Positions 26,520-35,252 of a DNA stretch of 51,891 nt are shown here, piece after piece. Source of the stretch: Candidatus Aquidulcis sp. Lineage in GTDB: Bacteria; Chloroflexota; Anaerolineae; Anaerolineales; UBA4823. The notes under the pieces are model-generated. The model was not told the origin of the DNA, did not search any database, and saw nothing but the letters and a program-made list of their open reading frames with translations. The position numbers and the translations under genes are program-made. The first letter of the stretch is position 1. Each line of letters opens with the position of its first letter. Location of the stretch: NCBI GenBank assembly GCA_020723385.1, contig DYIZ01000008.1:1-51891 (forward strand), written 5' to 3'.

Positions 26520-27746
26520 ATGCAGAACATTGATCCTGCTGCAACGGCACTGGTGCTCATCAGCGCGGCCCTGGTGTTTGTGATGACGCCCGGACTGGCG
26601 TTCTTTTACGGCGGTTTGGTGCGCCGGAAGAATGTGCTATCCATCATGATGCAGAGCTTCATCTCGCTGGGCATAGTCACCGCCATCTGGGTTTTTGGCG
26701 GCTTCAGCCTTGCGTTTGGCAAGGACATTGGCGGCATCATTGGAGATTTGCGCTATTTTGCCCTGAACGGTGTGGGTTTCGAACCTGGCGTGGTGGGCGG
26801 CGTCCAGCAGGTGATTCCCTTCCTGGCCTTTTTCGTTTACCAGGAGATGTTTGCCATCATAACGCCGGCTCTGATCACGGGGGCGTTTGCCGACCGGGTG
26901 AATTTCAAGAGCTACCTGATCTTTCTTGTCTTCTGGAGTGTGTTGATCTATATTCCGCTGGCCCACTGGGTCTGGGGTGGCGGTTTCCTGGCCCAATGGG
27001 GAGTGGTGGATTTTGCGGGCGGAACGGTGGTGCATGTCAGCGCCGGGTTTGCTGCCCTGGCATCCGTGTTCATCGTGGGCAAACGAAAAATCTTACCCGG
27101 GGAAAAAACGCTGCCGCATAACATTACTTACGTGGCATTAGGCACCGGTCTGCTGTGGTTTGGCTGGTTCGGTTTCAATGGCGGCAGCGCTCTGCAAGCA
27201 AATGGGGTCGCCGCGATTGCCTTCGCCAATACAGATATTGCTGGCTCGATGGCGATGATTACCTGGCTGTTCATCTCCTGGATTCACGAAGGGAAACCCA
27301 GCATGACCGGGGCTTTAACCGGCGCAGTGGCCGGGCTGGCGACCATTACGCCTGCCGCCGGGTACGTGCAGCCGTGGGCCGCAGCCATCATCGGCGTTAT
27401 CGCAGCCTTTGTCTGCTACGGCGCGATCCAACTGCGCATTCGCTGGGGCTGGGATGATGCGTTGGATGTGTGGGGCTGCCATGGCGTGGGCGGCGTTCTG
27501 GGCACCGTGCTGACCGGCGTCTTCGCGGTCGCAGCCGTGAACGGCGTCAGCGGATTAGTCGAGGGGAATCTCCGCCAGTTTGGCGTACAGGCTTTAGCGG
27601 CAGCTATCACCATGACGTATGCCTTTGGCGTGACCTGGGTGGTGCTCAAAGTTATGAATCGCTTCTCGCCGGTACGTGTGCCTGAAACAGTTGAAGCCAA
27701 TGGCTTAGACGAAGGCTTGTTCGGCGAACAAGCCTATACGTTGTAA
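26520..27746 (+). CDS. amt: Ammonium transporter (Amt/MEP/Rh family)
   Basis: A 408-residue integral membrane channel with 11 expected helices, conducting ammonium/ammonia as a trimer. It starts directly at the first helix (no signal peptide). Family motifs are visible: 'TPGLAFFYGGLVRRKNVLS', 'WVWGGGFLAQWGVVDFAGG' followed by 'VHVSAGFAALAS' (first pore His), 'WFGFNGGSAL', and 'VWGCHGVGGVLGTVLTG' (second pore His). A short cytoplasmic tail follows. AAAGGAG precedes the ATG. No PII (GlnK) gene follows, unlike the common amtB-glnK pair; instead a hairpin terminator lies immediately downstream. Confidence 0.97.
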   Translation: MQNIDPAATALVLISAALVFVMTPGLAFFYGGLVRRKNVLSIMMQSFISLGIVTAIWVFGGFSLAFGKDIGGIIGDLRYFALNGVGFEPGVVGGVQQVIPFLAFFVYQEMFAIITPALITGAFADRVNFKSYLIFLVFWSVLIYIPLAHWVWGGGFLAQWGVVDFAGGTVVHVSAGFAALASVFIVGKRKILPGEKTLPHNITYVALGTGLLWFGWFGFNGGSALQANGVAAIAFANTDIAGSMAMITWLFISWIHEGKPSMTGALTGAVAGLATITPAAGYVQPWAAAIIGVIAAFVCYGAIQLRIRWGWDDALDVWGCHGVGGVLGTVLTGVFAVAAVNGVSGLVEGNLRQFGVQALAAAITMTYAFGVTWVVLKVMNRFSPVRVPETVEANGLDEGLFGEQAYTL

Positions 27747-27774
27747 TCAAGAGATCTAATCTCAAAATGCATTA

Positions 27775-27829
27775 ACCGAAAAAATAGATTTCGGATGGGC
27801 GCAACCCGTCCGAAATCTATTTTTTCGGT
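27775..27829. terminator. Bidirectional terminator between amt and the hybrid regulator
   Basis: A 25-bp stem (27775-27799 with 27805-27829, one T:G wobble position), 5-base loop, with A6/T6 runs near the outer ends. It covers the stop codon of the convergent minus-strand regulator at 27817. Confidence 0.75.
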
Positions 27830-30800
27830 ATCTCCCCTCCCCCGATTTCAGGGGCATTCCGAAATGCCAGCGGGGACAACCCGGTTTGCTTGCTGAACAC
27901 CCGGCTGAAATAAGTCTGGTCTTTGAAACCAACCTGCCGGGCGATCACGCCAACCGGATGCGATGTGGATTTGAGCAGGGTTTTGGCTTGCAGGATGCGG
28001 TAGCGGTTGAGATACTCCCAGGGAGAGATGCCCGTCTCCCGGTTGAACAGGCGGGTCAGGTAATCCTCGCTGACCCCAATGGCTTCGGCAATTTCCCAAC
28101 GCGCCAGGGGGCGGGCGTAATTTTGATGCAGGTAGACGATCACACGTTTGACCAACGCGCTGGTGTGAGCGGGCAGAGCATCCGAACCGGACAAAGCCTG
28201 GTTCAATGCTTCGAGCGATTCCGCTTCTGTCCAAATGCCTTTGCTCTGGAATGTGACCCGCGTGTGATGCTCGATACGCTTGACATCGTCGAGGCTGAGC
28301 AGCTTGTTGCTCAGGATGATCACCGGCGTCTGCCGCAAGCGAGGATCGGCCCGCATTTGGTCGAGCACCTCCGCGCCGCTCAGACCGGGCATGACCATGT
28401 CGAGCAGCACCAGCGCCGGGATGGTGTTCGTCATGTACGCCAATGCACTTCCACCATCTTCCGCCAGGTGGATGCGGCAGCCAGGTAGCCCCTCGCGCAC
28501 CAGGGCAGCATGGGCGTCGCGCACCTGCGGATCATCGTCTACGATCAGAATCTCGCTGCCCGCGCGGGCCGGGCAGAGCGCATGGATGGCGTCGAGCAGC
28601 GTTTGGGGATGGGCCGATTTGACCGCAAAATTGGTCAGGCCCACGTTGAGCGCCGGGTTGGCAGAGTCGCCTTCGGTTTGCTGGCCGTAAAGGATGAACG
28701 GCGCTGCGCCCAGGGTAGGGTGATGTCGCAGCCGGCGCACCAAAGCCCAATCGCCCGGCTGAGCGTTGGACAAATCCCAGGCGACGGCCATTGGCCGCGC
28801 TGTGGCGAGCGCGGCATCCAGCTCCTGCGCCTGGCGAACCGTCACAATTTTCAGCCCCTGCCGCTGCGCCATTTCGGCAATTTCTGGCGCTGGCAGGCTG
28901 GCAGCCGACAGGAGCAGGAGGACCGGTTCGGTGTCCGCGATAGAAACGTGAGCCTGTTCGATGGCAGGGAGCGGCAGAGTGATGTGGAAAGTGCTCCCTT
29001 TGCCAGTCTCGCTTTCGAGGGTCATCCTGCCGCCGTGCAAAGCCACCAGATGCCGTGTGATGGACAACCCCAGCCCAATGCCCCCGGCGATACGACGCCC
29101 ATGCCCCTGCTCGATGGTGACGAACGGCTCGAAAATCCGCTCCTGCTGCTCGGGCGAAATGCCCCAGCCGGTGTCGCTGACCCAGAAATGGAGGTGTGGC
29201 GGGGTTACTTCTGCGCCGAGCGCCACCTGACCGCGCTCCGTAAATTTGCGGGCATTGCTCAACAAGTTGAGCAGAATCTGGCGCAGGCGTACCGCGTCGG
29301 CGCGGATCAGCGGCAGCCGCTCCGGCAGGTCGAGCCGCCAGGTGAGATCGGGATCAATATTCGAGTCGGCGATGGCGTGGAATGCCTCGACGAACAATGG
29401 CCGGGGGTCGAGAAGCTCGAGGGACAAATCCAGCTCGTCAATTTCGGCGCGGGAAAGATCGAGCAGATCGTTGATGACGCGCAGTTGGTGCTCAGCGTGA
29501 TTTTGGATATTCTGGATGTCGTTTTGCAGGGCGGGATCGAGCGCCCCGGCGTGAGGCATCTCGGACAGAAGGTTTTGGGCGCGCCCGATGATGATATTGA
29601 GCGGGGTGCGCAGCTCATGGCTGACATTGGCGAGCAGGCGGGTCTTGATCCGGTCGGCTTTTTCGGCGGCCAGGCGGGCCTGCTGGATTTCCTGGAAGAG
29701 CCGCGCGCCCTGTAGGGCGCTGCTCAGGTTGTTGCGCAACAACTCGTAAACGTCGCCATCGTGCGGCCCGATCTCGAAAACGGCGTAGCCGATGGATTTT
29801 TCCTGGAAATAGAGCGGCTCGACCACCATGCTGTAGCGGCGATACTGGGGGAGCAAATCCGGCGGGATGAGCTGGCCCACCGGGAACTGCCGCCCCATGG
29901 GTTCGAGAGGCAACCGCTCTCCATCGGTGGACGCCAGCACGAGGCGGGCGGTCGCCGGCGGATTATCGGGCGGGTCGTAGAGGGCAAGGTAGGCGCTGGG
30001 AATCGCCAGCGAAGGCAGGCGTTCGACGAGCACTTCGGTGAGCTGACCCACATCGAAGGCGGTCAGCAAGGCGCGGTTGGTTTCGCGCAGGTTTTCGGCC
30101 TGCCGCTCGGCCTGCCACTGCCGGTAGGACTGGGCGCGCTGGGCGGCTTCGCTGACGGCGACCCGCGCCTGGGAAAAGAGCATTTCGAGACGGGCAAGCT
30201 GCTCAGGAGAAAGACCCGGCAGAGTGTATTTCCGCAGAACTGAAATAACATCCTGCCAGAGCGGTATTTCCAGCCCTGAGCGCATCCCCTGATCGAGGGC
30301 CTTGTCAAGCGCGGCGAAAAGTTGGGAGGCAGCAGGCTGGGTCAAATCTGCCTGGGCTGCTTCGAAAACATTCGCCAGCCATCCGAGACTGGTTTCGTCG
30401 CCCGCCCCCAGGCAAGCCGCCATCTCTGCGAGGCACTGCTCCCGCTGCTTTTTGAACCCAACATCGCCGGATGAAGCCGCGGGCGAGAAGGCTGCCCGCG
30501 CCATCGCCGCGGACGGGCATCCACACGACTGGCGCACGACCAGCCGGGAGGGGAGGGTGATCAAGGCGGGAACAGGCTCCCCCGCCAGTTGGGCAAGCAG
30601 CGCTTCGACGGCCTTTACTCCCTGGCTGTAAAACGGCAAATCTACGGTGGTGAGAGGCGGCGTGGCGAGGCGCTCTTCGATGGAGTTGTTGAAGCCGGTC
30701 ACAGCCAGGTCGGCGGGAATCTGGCAGCCGCGCGCCTGTAAGGACTTCAATGCCCACAACGCCAGCATGTCGCTGACGGCCACAATCGCTTGAAAATCAA

Positions 30801-31149
30801 CCCCGGGGCGCAGCCCGCGCTCGTCGAGCAGGATGTTGACCGCTTCTGCGCCGGATTCCCAGGGCAAGGGGCGCGTCACCAACTGCGGGATGAGCGGCAG
30901 ATCGTAGGATTGGAGCGTGTCGAGGTAAGCCCGGTAACGTTCCTGGGCGTAGTAGTGTTCTTCGGGTCCGCGGATGAAAGCCAGCCGCCGGTATCCGTGA
31001 GTTTCGATCAGGTGAGTGAGCAGCGCCCGCATCCCGTGATAGCTGTCTACCGAGACGGTGGGCGTCCCCTCCATGAACTGCGCCAGGCTGACCATGGGCA
31101 AGCTTTGATAGCGCTGGTGGAAGGATTGGACTTTTGCGGGGCCAATCAC
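27817..31149 (-). CDS. Hybrid sensor kinase/AraC regulator with LacI-type sensing domain (main part of frameshifted gene)
   Basis: 1110 residues in this frame; the N-terminal lobe is in the adjoining frame at 31146-31400. Order: LacI/periplasmic-binding-like domain (1-215, ending 'LVVRQSCGC'), a GAF-like region (about 350-490), HisKA with 'VSHELRTPLNI' (about 508), HATPase (about 615-735; NLLSNARKF, DTGWGI, GIGLGLSI), a degenerate receiver lacking a clear phosphoacceptor (about 745-865), an intact receiver with Asp in 'VLLDMVMPGLSG' (about 868-990), and an AraC double helix-turn-helix (about 1005-1100). No membrane helices, so it senses a cytoplasmic ligand and carries kinase and DNA-binding output in one chain. 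Divergence from the pectin import operon suggests it controls that operon in response to an oligogalacturonide-like sugar. Confidence 0.85.
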   Translation of the reverse strand: MIGPAKVQSFHQRYQSLPMVSLAQFMEGTPTVSVDSYHGMRALLTHLIETHGYRRLAFIRGPEEHYYAQERYRAYLDTLQSYDLPLIPQLVTRPLPWESGAEAVNILLDERGLRPGVDFQAIVAVSDMLALWALKSLQARGCQIPADLAVTGFNNSIEERLATPPLTTVDLPFYSQGVKAVEALLAQLAGEPVPALITLPSRLVVRQSCGCPSAAMARAAFSPAASSGDVGFKKQREQCLAEMAACLGAGDETSLGWLANVFEAAQADLTQPAASQLFAALDKALDQGMRSGLEIPLWQDVISVLRKYTLPGLSPEQLARLEMLFSQARVAVSEAAQRAQSYRQWQAERQAENLRETNRALLTAFDVGQLTEVLVERLPSLAIPSAYLALYDPPDNPPATARLVLASTDGERLPLEPMGRQFPVGQLIPPDLLPQYRRYSMVVEPLYFQEKSIGYAVFEIGPHDGDVYELLRNNLSSALQGARLFQEIQQARLAAEKADRIKTRLLANVSHELRTPLNIIIGRAQNLLSEMPHAGALDPALQNDIQNIQNHAEHQLRVINDLLDLSRAEIDELDLSLELLDPRPLFVEAFHAIADSNIDPDLTWRLDLPERLPLIRADAVRLRQILLNLLSNARKFTERGQVALGAEVTPPHLHFWVSDTGWGISPEQQERIFEPFVTIEQGHGRRIAGGIGLGLSITRHLVALHGGRMTLESETGKGSTFHITLPLPAIEQAHVSIADTEPVLLLLSAASLPAPEIAEMAQRQGLKIVTVRQAQELDAALATARPMAVAWDLSNAQPGDWALVRRLRHHPTLGAAPFILYGQQTEGDSANPALNVGLTNFAVKSAHPQTLLDAIHALCPARAGSEILIVDDDPQVRDAHAALVREGLPGCRIHLAEDGGSALAYMTNTIPALVLLDMVMPGLSGAEVLDQMRADPRLRQTPVIILSNKLLSLDDVKRIEHHTRVTFQSKGIWTEAESLEALNQALSGSDALPAHTSALVKRVIVYLHQNYARPLARWEIAEAIGVSEDYLTRLFNRETGISPWEYLNRYRILQAKTLLKSTSHPVGVIARQVGFKDQTYFSRVFSKQTGLSPLAFRNAPEIGGGEIPKK

Positions 31150-31400
31150 CCCCCCAGGGCAGATGACCAGGTGACCAACCCGTCGAGACAGGTTTCGCTG
31201 GCGAGATGATAAACGATGTTTCGCTGGCTCTCGAAAGCTGCCGTGGTTTCGAGACGTCCCCCCGGAAAGCAGATCAGGTTGACATCGTGGCGCTCGGCGG
31301 CATCGAGCAATCCGGGCAGCATCTCACGGCTGGCGCCCGTATTCAAGCTGGCCAGCAAGAACCCGATCGTGGCACGCTGCTTTGGCGTATCCTCTTTCAT
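31146..31400 (-). CDS. N-terminal lobe of the hybrid regulator, separated by a G7 frameshift
   Basis: 84 residues (MKEDTPKQRATIGFLLASLN... ending WSSALGG). 'IGFLLASLNTGASREMLPGLLDAAERH' is the first strand-helix of a LacI/PBP1 fold, and 'CLDGLVTWSSALGG' would continue directly into 'VIGPAKVQSFHQRY' of the next frame. The junction is a run of seven G on the coding strand (plus-strand C7, 31149-31155). Eight G would restore one ~1190-residue protein. Either the count is a sequence error, the gene is broken, or ribosomes slip -1 on the run. There is no LacI DNA-binding helix before the sensing domain. Confidence 0.75.
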   Translation of the reverse strand: MKEDTPKQRATIGFLLASLNTGASREMLPGLLDAAERHDVNLICFPGGRLETTAAFESQRNIVYHLASETCLDGLVTWSSALGG

Positions 31401-31490
31401 GATATAAGTTTACCTCAACACAGGACGTTTTTGTCCAACTGTTGTACGGTATAGTTCAAGTGAGTTTCTCTATAATTTGGAGGTGTGCCA

Positions 31491-32489
31491 ATGTCCATTC
31501 GAACTCCACGAGGCGGCCGGTCAATGGTTGCAATAACAAAAACTAGAACAGCGCCAACTTTGATAGTACGGGGCCAGCAAAAATTAAGCAAGCTCACCCG
31601 GACGATCATCAAATATCGCTGGCTGTATTTCTTGATGCTGCCCGGCCTCATTTATTTCATCCTGTTTCGCTATCTGCCGCTTTGGAACGCGCAGATTGCC
31701 TTCAAGGATTTCAAGCCGCTGCTGGGGGTGTGGGGCAGCCCATTTGCCGGTTTCAAGCATTTTCTCACTTTTTTCAATTCCTATTACTTCAGCCAACTGA
31801 TTACGAACACGTTGTTCTTCAGCCTGATGAAACTGGTGCTGGGGCTGCCGGTGGCGGTCATCTTGGCGCTGTCTTTGTACGAATCGATGTTCCGGTTCCT
31901 GCGCAAGCTCGTGCAAACCATCTCGTACATGCCGCACTTTTTGTCGTGGGTCATCATGTTCGGCATCCTCCTGGCAATGCTCTCGCCGGGTGAAGGGTTG
32001 ATCAACGAGATCATCAAAGCGGCGGGTGGAAAATCCATCTCATTCCTGACCTCTCCAGCCTGGTTTCGGGTGGTGATCATCGGCTCGGATATTTGGAAAG
32101 AAACCGGGTGGGGCACCATTATTTACCTGGCCTCGTTGATGAGCATTGACCCCACCCTGTTCGAGGCGGCTGCAGTGGATGGCGCCTCGCGCTTGCAGCG
32201 CATCTGGCATATCTCGCTGCCGGGTATTCTCAGCACGATCGTGGTGGTGACGCTGCTTCGCCTGGGCAACGTGCTGGACGCCGGTTTCCAACAGCTTTTT
32301 GTGCTCTACTCGCTGCCCGTTTATTCCGTGGGTGATATTCTCGATACCTGGGTTTACCGCCAGGGCATTCTGGAATTTCAGTTCAGCCTGGCGACGGCAG
32401 TCGGTCTTTTCAAGGGGGTGATTGGCCTGACCTTGGTGGTGTTCGCTAACCGGCTGGCGAAACGCCTGGCCCGAACGGGGCTGTATTAG
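31491..32489 (+). CDS. ABC sugar transporter permease, LplB/YteP type
   Basis: About 332 residues with six expected membrane helices. After a basic cytoplasmic N-terminus the first helix is 'WLYFLMLPGLIYFILFRYLPLW', typical of LplB-like permeases. The EAA loop 'DPTLFEAAAVDGASRLQRIW' contacts the ATPase. LplB/LplC/LplA-type importers take up pectin- or rhamnogalacturonan-derived oligosaccharides and similar sugars. ATG at 31491 has GGAGG at 31479-31483; a GTG two codons earlier is less likely. The partner permease follows after 15 bp and the binding protein after that; no ATPase gene is present, so a shared MsmK/UgpC-type ATPase elsewhere is expected. Confidence 0.92.
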   Translation: MSIRTPRGGRSMVAITKTRTAPTLIVRGQQKLSKLTRTIIKYRWLYFLMLPGLIYFILFRYLPLWNAQIAFKDFKPLLGVWGSPFAGFKHFLTFFNSYYFSQLITNTLFFSLMKLVLGLPVAVILALSLYESMFRFLRKLVQTISYMPHFLSWVIMFGILLAMLSPGEGLINEIIKAAGGKSISFLTSPAWFRVVIIGSDIWKETGWGTIIYLASLMSIDPTLFEAAAVDGASRLQRIWHISLPGILSTIVVVTLLRLGNVLDAGFQQLFVLYSLPVYSVGDILDTWVYRQGILEFQFSLATAVGLFKGVIGLTLVVFANRLAKRLARTGLY

Positions 32490-32504
32490 GCCGAGGAGGC
32501 TGCC

Positions 32505-33383
32505 ATGCGTGTGACGAAATCCTGGGATGATATCCTGTTTCAAATCATCGTGACGATTTTTCTGCTGGGGATTCTGGCCATTGTAGTTGTCCCCCTATGG
32601 CGGGTCTTTATTTCATCGGTAACGCCGCTGAATTACCTCGACCCGAAAACTTTCGGTCTGTGGTTGGCCCCGTGGAAATGGTCAGTCGAGGCTTACAAGC
32701 AGCTTCTCAGCCACCCATCTTTCATCCGGGCGACGATCAACAGCACCATAATCACAGTCGGCGGGACGCTGATCAATATGCTCCTGACGGTGCCGTTCGC
32801 GTATGCGCTGTCCAACCGCAGCCTTCCGGGGCGCAGGTTTTTTATCACCCTTGTCATGATCCCCTTTCTCTTCAGCGCAGGGCTGATTCCCACCTACCTG
32901 GTTGTGCAGAAATTCGGCTTGATCGACTCTTATTGGGCCGTCATCCTGCCCGGCGGCATCAATATTTACAACACACTGGTGATGAAGAGCTTTTTCGAAG
33001 GTCTGCCGGAAGAGCTGAAAGAAGTCGCCCGTCTCGACGGCGCTAACGAGCTGCAAGTGCTCATCTACGTCATTCTGCCGCTTTCACTGCCCATCTTATT
33101 GACCATTGCATTGTTCTATGCGGTCGGCCACTGGAACGAGTTCTTCAACGCCATTTTATACCTCAACGACGCCAAGCTCCAGCCGCTGCCTGTGCTTTTA
33201 CGCAATATCCTGTTAGCTGCCAATATCAACGAATACGTTGAATACGACGCGTTCAGTTCAGCTTCGGTGCAGGCGATCAAAGCCGCCAGTGTTTTCCTGA
33301 CGATGCTGCCGATGGTCATCATCTACCCATTGATCCAACGCTATTTCACCAAAGGTACCTTGCTTGGAGGAGTCAAAGAATGA
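32505..33383 (+). CDS. ABC sugar transporter permease, LplC/YtcP type
   Basis: 292 residues, the second permease of the pair. The N-terminal helix 'IVTIFLLGILAIVVVPLWRV' is followed by the family's 'SVTPLNYLDPKTFGLWLAPW' and the EAA loop 'LPEELKEVARLDGANELQVL'. Six helices are expected. GAGGAGG precedes the ATG. It is 15 bp downstream of the LplB-type gene and ~96 bp upstream of the solute-binding lipoprotein gene, the usual order for this importer class. The substrate is inferred from neighbouring GH105 and GH28 genes. Confidence 0.92.
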   Translation: MRVTKSWDDILFQIIVTIFLLGILAIVVVPLWRVFISSVTPLNYLDPKTFGLWLAPWKWSVEAYKQLLSHPSFIRATINSTIITVGGTLINMLLTVPFAYALSNRSLPGRRFFITLVMIPFLFSAGLIPTYLVVQKFGLIDSYWAVILPGGINIYNTLVMKSFFEGLPEELKEVARLDGANELQVLIYVILPLSLPILLTIALFYAVGHWNEFFNAILYLNDAKLQPLPVLLRNILLAANINEYVEYDAFSSASVQAIKAASVFLTMLPMVIIYPLIQRYFTKGTLLGGVKE

Positions 33384-33399
33384 GTAAAGGAGGCTCAAA

Positions 33400-33483
33400 C
33401 TGACCGAGAAGTCGCCCAATCAAGAAGTAATTTTTCTCGAACAACCATCAATCAAATCTGATTCTAAAGAGAGGTCACAATGA
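33400..33483 (+). CDS. Possible 27-codon ORF with CTG start behind a strong ribosome binding site
   Basis: Between the permease and binding-protein genes, AAAGGAGG (33387-33393) is followed after CTCAAA by CTG and 26 further codons (TEKSPNQEVIFLEQPSIK...), ending in a TGA that overlaps the ATG of the next gene. No ATG, GTG or TTG start is available in this frame. It could be a translated leader coupling to the binding-protein gene or a decayed ORF whose start was lost. Low confidence. Confidence 0.25.
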   Translation: MTEKSPNQEVIFLEQPSIKSDSKERSQ

Positions 33484-35192
33484 AAAAAATCATGTCGAAA
33501 ATTGCGCTGCTGGTTGTGGTGTTGTCCATCCTCCTGAGCGCTTGCGCCCGTCCGACGGACGAACCCATTCCTCCGACTAAAGTCCCGGAAGTTGCTCCGA
33601 CCGATGTGCCTACCAAGGCCCCCGATGCCGCTCCCACCGATGAGGCGACAAAAGCCCCCGAGACGCCTCCCACCGATGTGCCGCCAACTCCAGCCCCGAC
33701 CGAGATCATCCCGACCGACATCGAGCTGTGGGCCGGCGGCCGTGTCTCCGAGGCCGGCCCCCCACCTGACGATTGGGCGGCTTACCAGATCATCAAAGAC
33801 GAGCTAAAAATCAATCTGGAACTGGTGCTATTGCCCTCTACCCAGGCCGACCAGGATACCAAGATCAATGCCGCTGCGGCCGGCAATTCACTGCCCGACC
33901 TGTTCATGGTCAACCGCGATACCTGGTTCAAGCTGGTGGAAGCCGGGCTGGTCGCCAACGTCGAAGAACTGCTGCCGCTGATGCCCGTCCGCACCCAAAC
34001 GCACTACAGCGACGCTGACCGCAACAAGCTGGTCGTTTACAACGGGGCCATGTACGGCCTGCCCGATCCCGGCGCGATGCCCATGACCGACAGCCTGGTC
34101 ATCCGCAAAGACTGGCTGGTAAAACTCGGCCTCGAATCGCCCAAAACCCTGGATGATTTCCTGGCTGTCGCCAAAGCCTTCACTTTCGATGATCCCGATG
34201 GCAACGGTACGGATGACACATACGGCTTCTGCGCCTTCATTGACGGCTCTGGCCTGATCGCGGCTGGCGTCGGCCCGCGCTTCGATTTCATCTACGGTGC
34301 TTACGGTGTAGCTGGCACATGGAATCTGACGAGCAAAGATGCCTTCGGCCTGAATGCCCGCGACCCGAACTACATGCTGGCTACCCAATTCATCAAGACT
34401 CTCAATGACGAGAAGGTCATTGATCCCGACTGGCCCACCTTGAAGAAAGACGAGTTCCGCGCCCGCTGGAAGCAAGGCAAGTGCGGCATGATGCACGAGA
34501 ACTTCGCAGCCCTGGCTAACAAGTCCAATTACAAGGATTTCGACGCCAACTTCCCGGATGGCGAGTGGGCTGTTATGGATGCGCCCACTGGCCCGGATGG
34601 AAAGAGCGCGGCTGGGATCGTGGTCAAGACCGCCCGCATCTACGCCGTCTCGCAGAAGGCCATGGACGAGGGCAAAGGCCCCGCTATCGCCCGCTTGCTC
34701 GAATGGATGGCTAACGATGAGGGTTACTTCCTGCTCGGCTTCGGCGTGGAAGGTGTGAACTATGTACTGGACGCCAATGGCTACATTTCAACCGAAGGCC
34801 TCGAAGACGCTGCTAAATGGACCTCCAAAGAGGCCCAGCCGCTGACCCAGCTCGCTAACATGGTCTACATCTTCAGCGACATCGAGCTGAAGGCGCGCTA
34901 TGTCGCTTATCAGACTACCAACGGGCGCACCATGGACCCGCTGGCTTATTACTCCGCCTTTGGTGAACAGCCTTTCACAGAATCCACCGGCGCGGCCGTC
35001 ATCAACCCGCCTGCCAACGCGGCTGACTTCATCCGCTTCTACAGCGAGAATATCGTGCAATTCGTTCTCGGCCAGAAGCCGCTCGATGAAACTACCTGGG
35101 CTGAATTCATCGCAGGCCTCGACTCGCTCGGCGCTAAAGAACTGGAGGCCGATGCCCTGGAGACGCTCCTAGCCACTGGTTTCGTGAAGTAA
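33480..35192 (+). CDS. Extracellular solute-binding lipoprotein of the LplA/LipO type (ABC importer)
   Basis: 570 residues. The lipoprotein signal 'ALLVVVLSILLSACARP' places Cys near residue 22. A ~50-residue Pro/Thr/Ala/Asp linker with repeated 'APTDVPTKAP' units follows. The rest is a cluster D-type binding protein: 'LPDLFMVNRDTWFKLVEAGLVANVEEL' and 'LPDPGAMPMTDSLVIRKDWLVKLGLE' are typical of LplA/YtcQ proteins that present oligosaccharides to LplB/LplC permeases. GAGAGG is near the ATG. A clear terminator hairpin follows, so this gene may be made in excess over the enzymes downstream. Probable ligands are unsaturated galacturonide or rhamnogalacturonan oligomers, by context. Confidence 0.92.
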   Translation: MKKIMSKIALLVVVLSILLSACARPTDEPIPPTKVPEVAPTDVPTKAPDAAPTDEATKAPETPPTDVPPTPAPTEIIPTDIELWAGGRVSEAGPPPDDWAAYQIIKDELKINLELVLLPSTQADQDTKINAAAAGNSLPDLFMVNRDTWFKLVEAGLVANVEELLPLMPVRTQTHYSDADRNKLVVYNGAMYGLPDPGAMPMTDSLVIRKDWLVKLGLESPKTLDDFLAVAKAFTFDDPDGNGTDDTYGFCAFIDGSGLIAAGVGPRFDFIYGAYGVAGTWNLTSKDAFGLNARDPNYMLATQFIKTLNDEKVIDPDWPTLKKDEFRARWKQGKCGMMHENFAALANKSNYKDFDANFPDGEWAVMDAPTGPDGKSAAGIVVKTARIYAVSQKAMDEGKGPAIARLLEWMANDEGYFLLGFGVEGVNYVLDANGYISTEGLEDAAKWTSKEAQPLTQLANMVYIFSDIELKARYVAYQTTNGRTMDPLAYYSAFGEQPFTESTGAAVINPPANAADFIRFYSENIVQFVLGQKPLDETTWAEFIAGLDSLGAKELEADALETLLATGFVK

Positions 35193-35209
35193 ACCAGACA
35201 CTCGATCAA

Positions 35210-35252
35210 GAGGCGGGCGGCAAACAACCGCCCGCCTCTCTTAGGGTTTTTT
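35210..35252 (+). terminator. Intrinsic terminator after the binding-protein gene
   Basis: GAGGCGGGCGG (35210-35220) pairs perfectly with CCGCCCGCCTC (35228-35238), then TCTTAGGG and six T. The T-tract abuts the ATG of the GH105 gene, so downstream expression needs read-through or another promoter. Confidence 0.8.

Noticed and set aside
27747-27816. A PII (glnK) gene next to amt
   Set aside because: Only 28 bp and a terminator hairpin follow amt; no coding sequence fits.
31471-31476. Perfect TATAAT upstream of the LplB-type permease gene
   Set aside because: The start point would fall inside the GGAGG ribosome binding site and no -35 fits; not used as a promoter call, although an activator-dependent site cannot be excluded.
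33381-33404. Seven-codon frame MSKGGSN overlapping the LplC-type stop codon
   Set aside because: Too short and without support; it merely contains the AAAGGAGG site.
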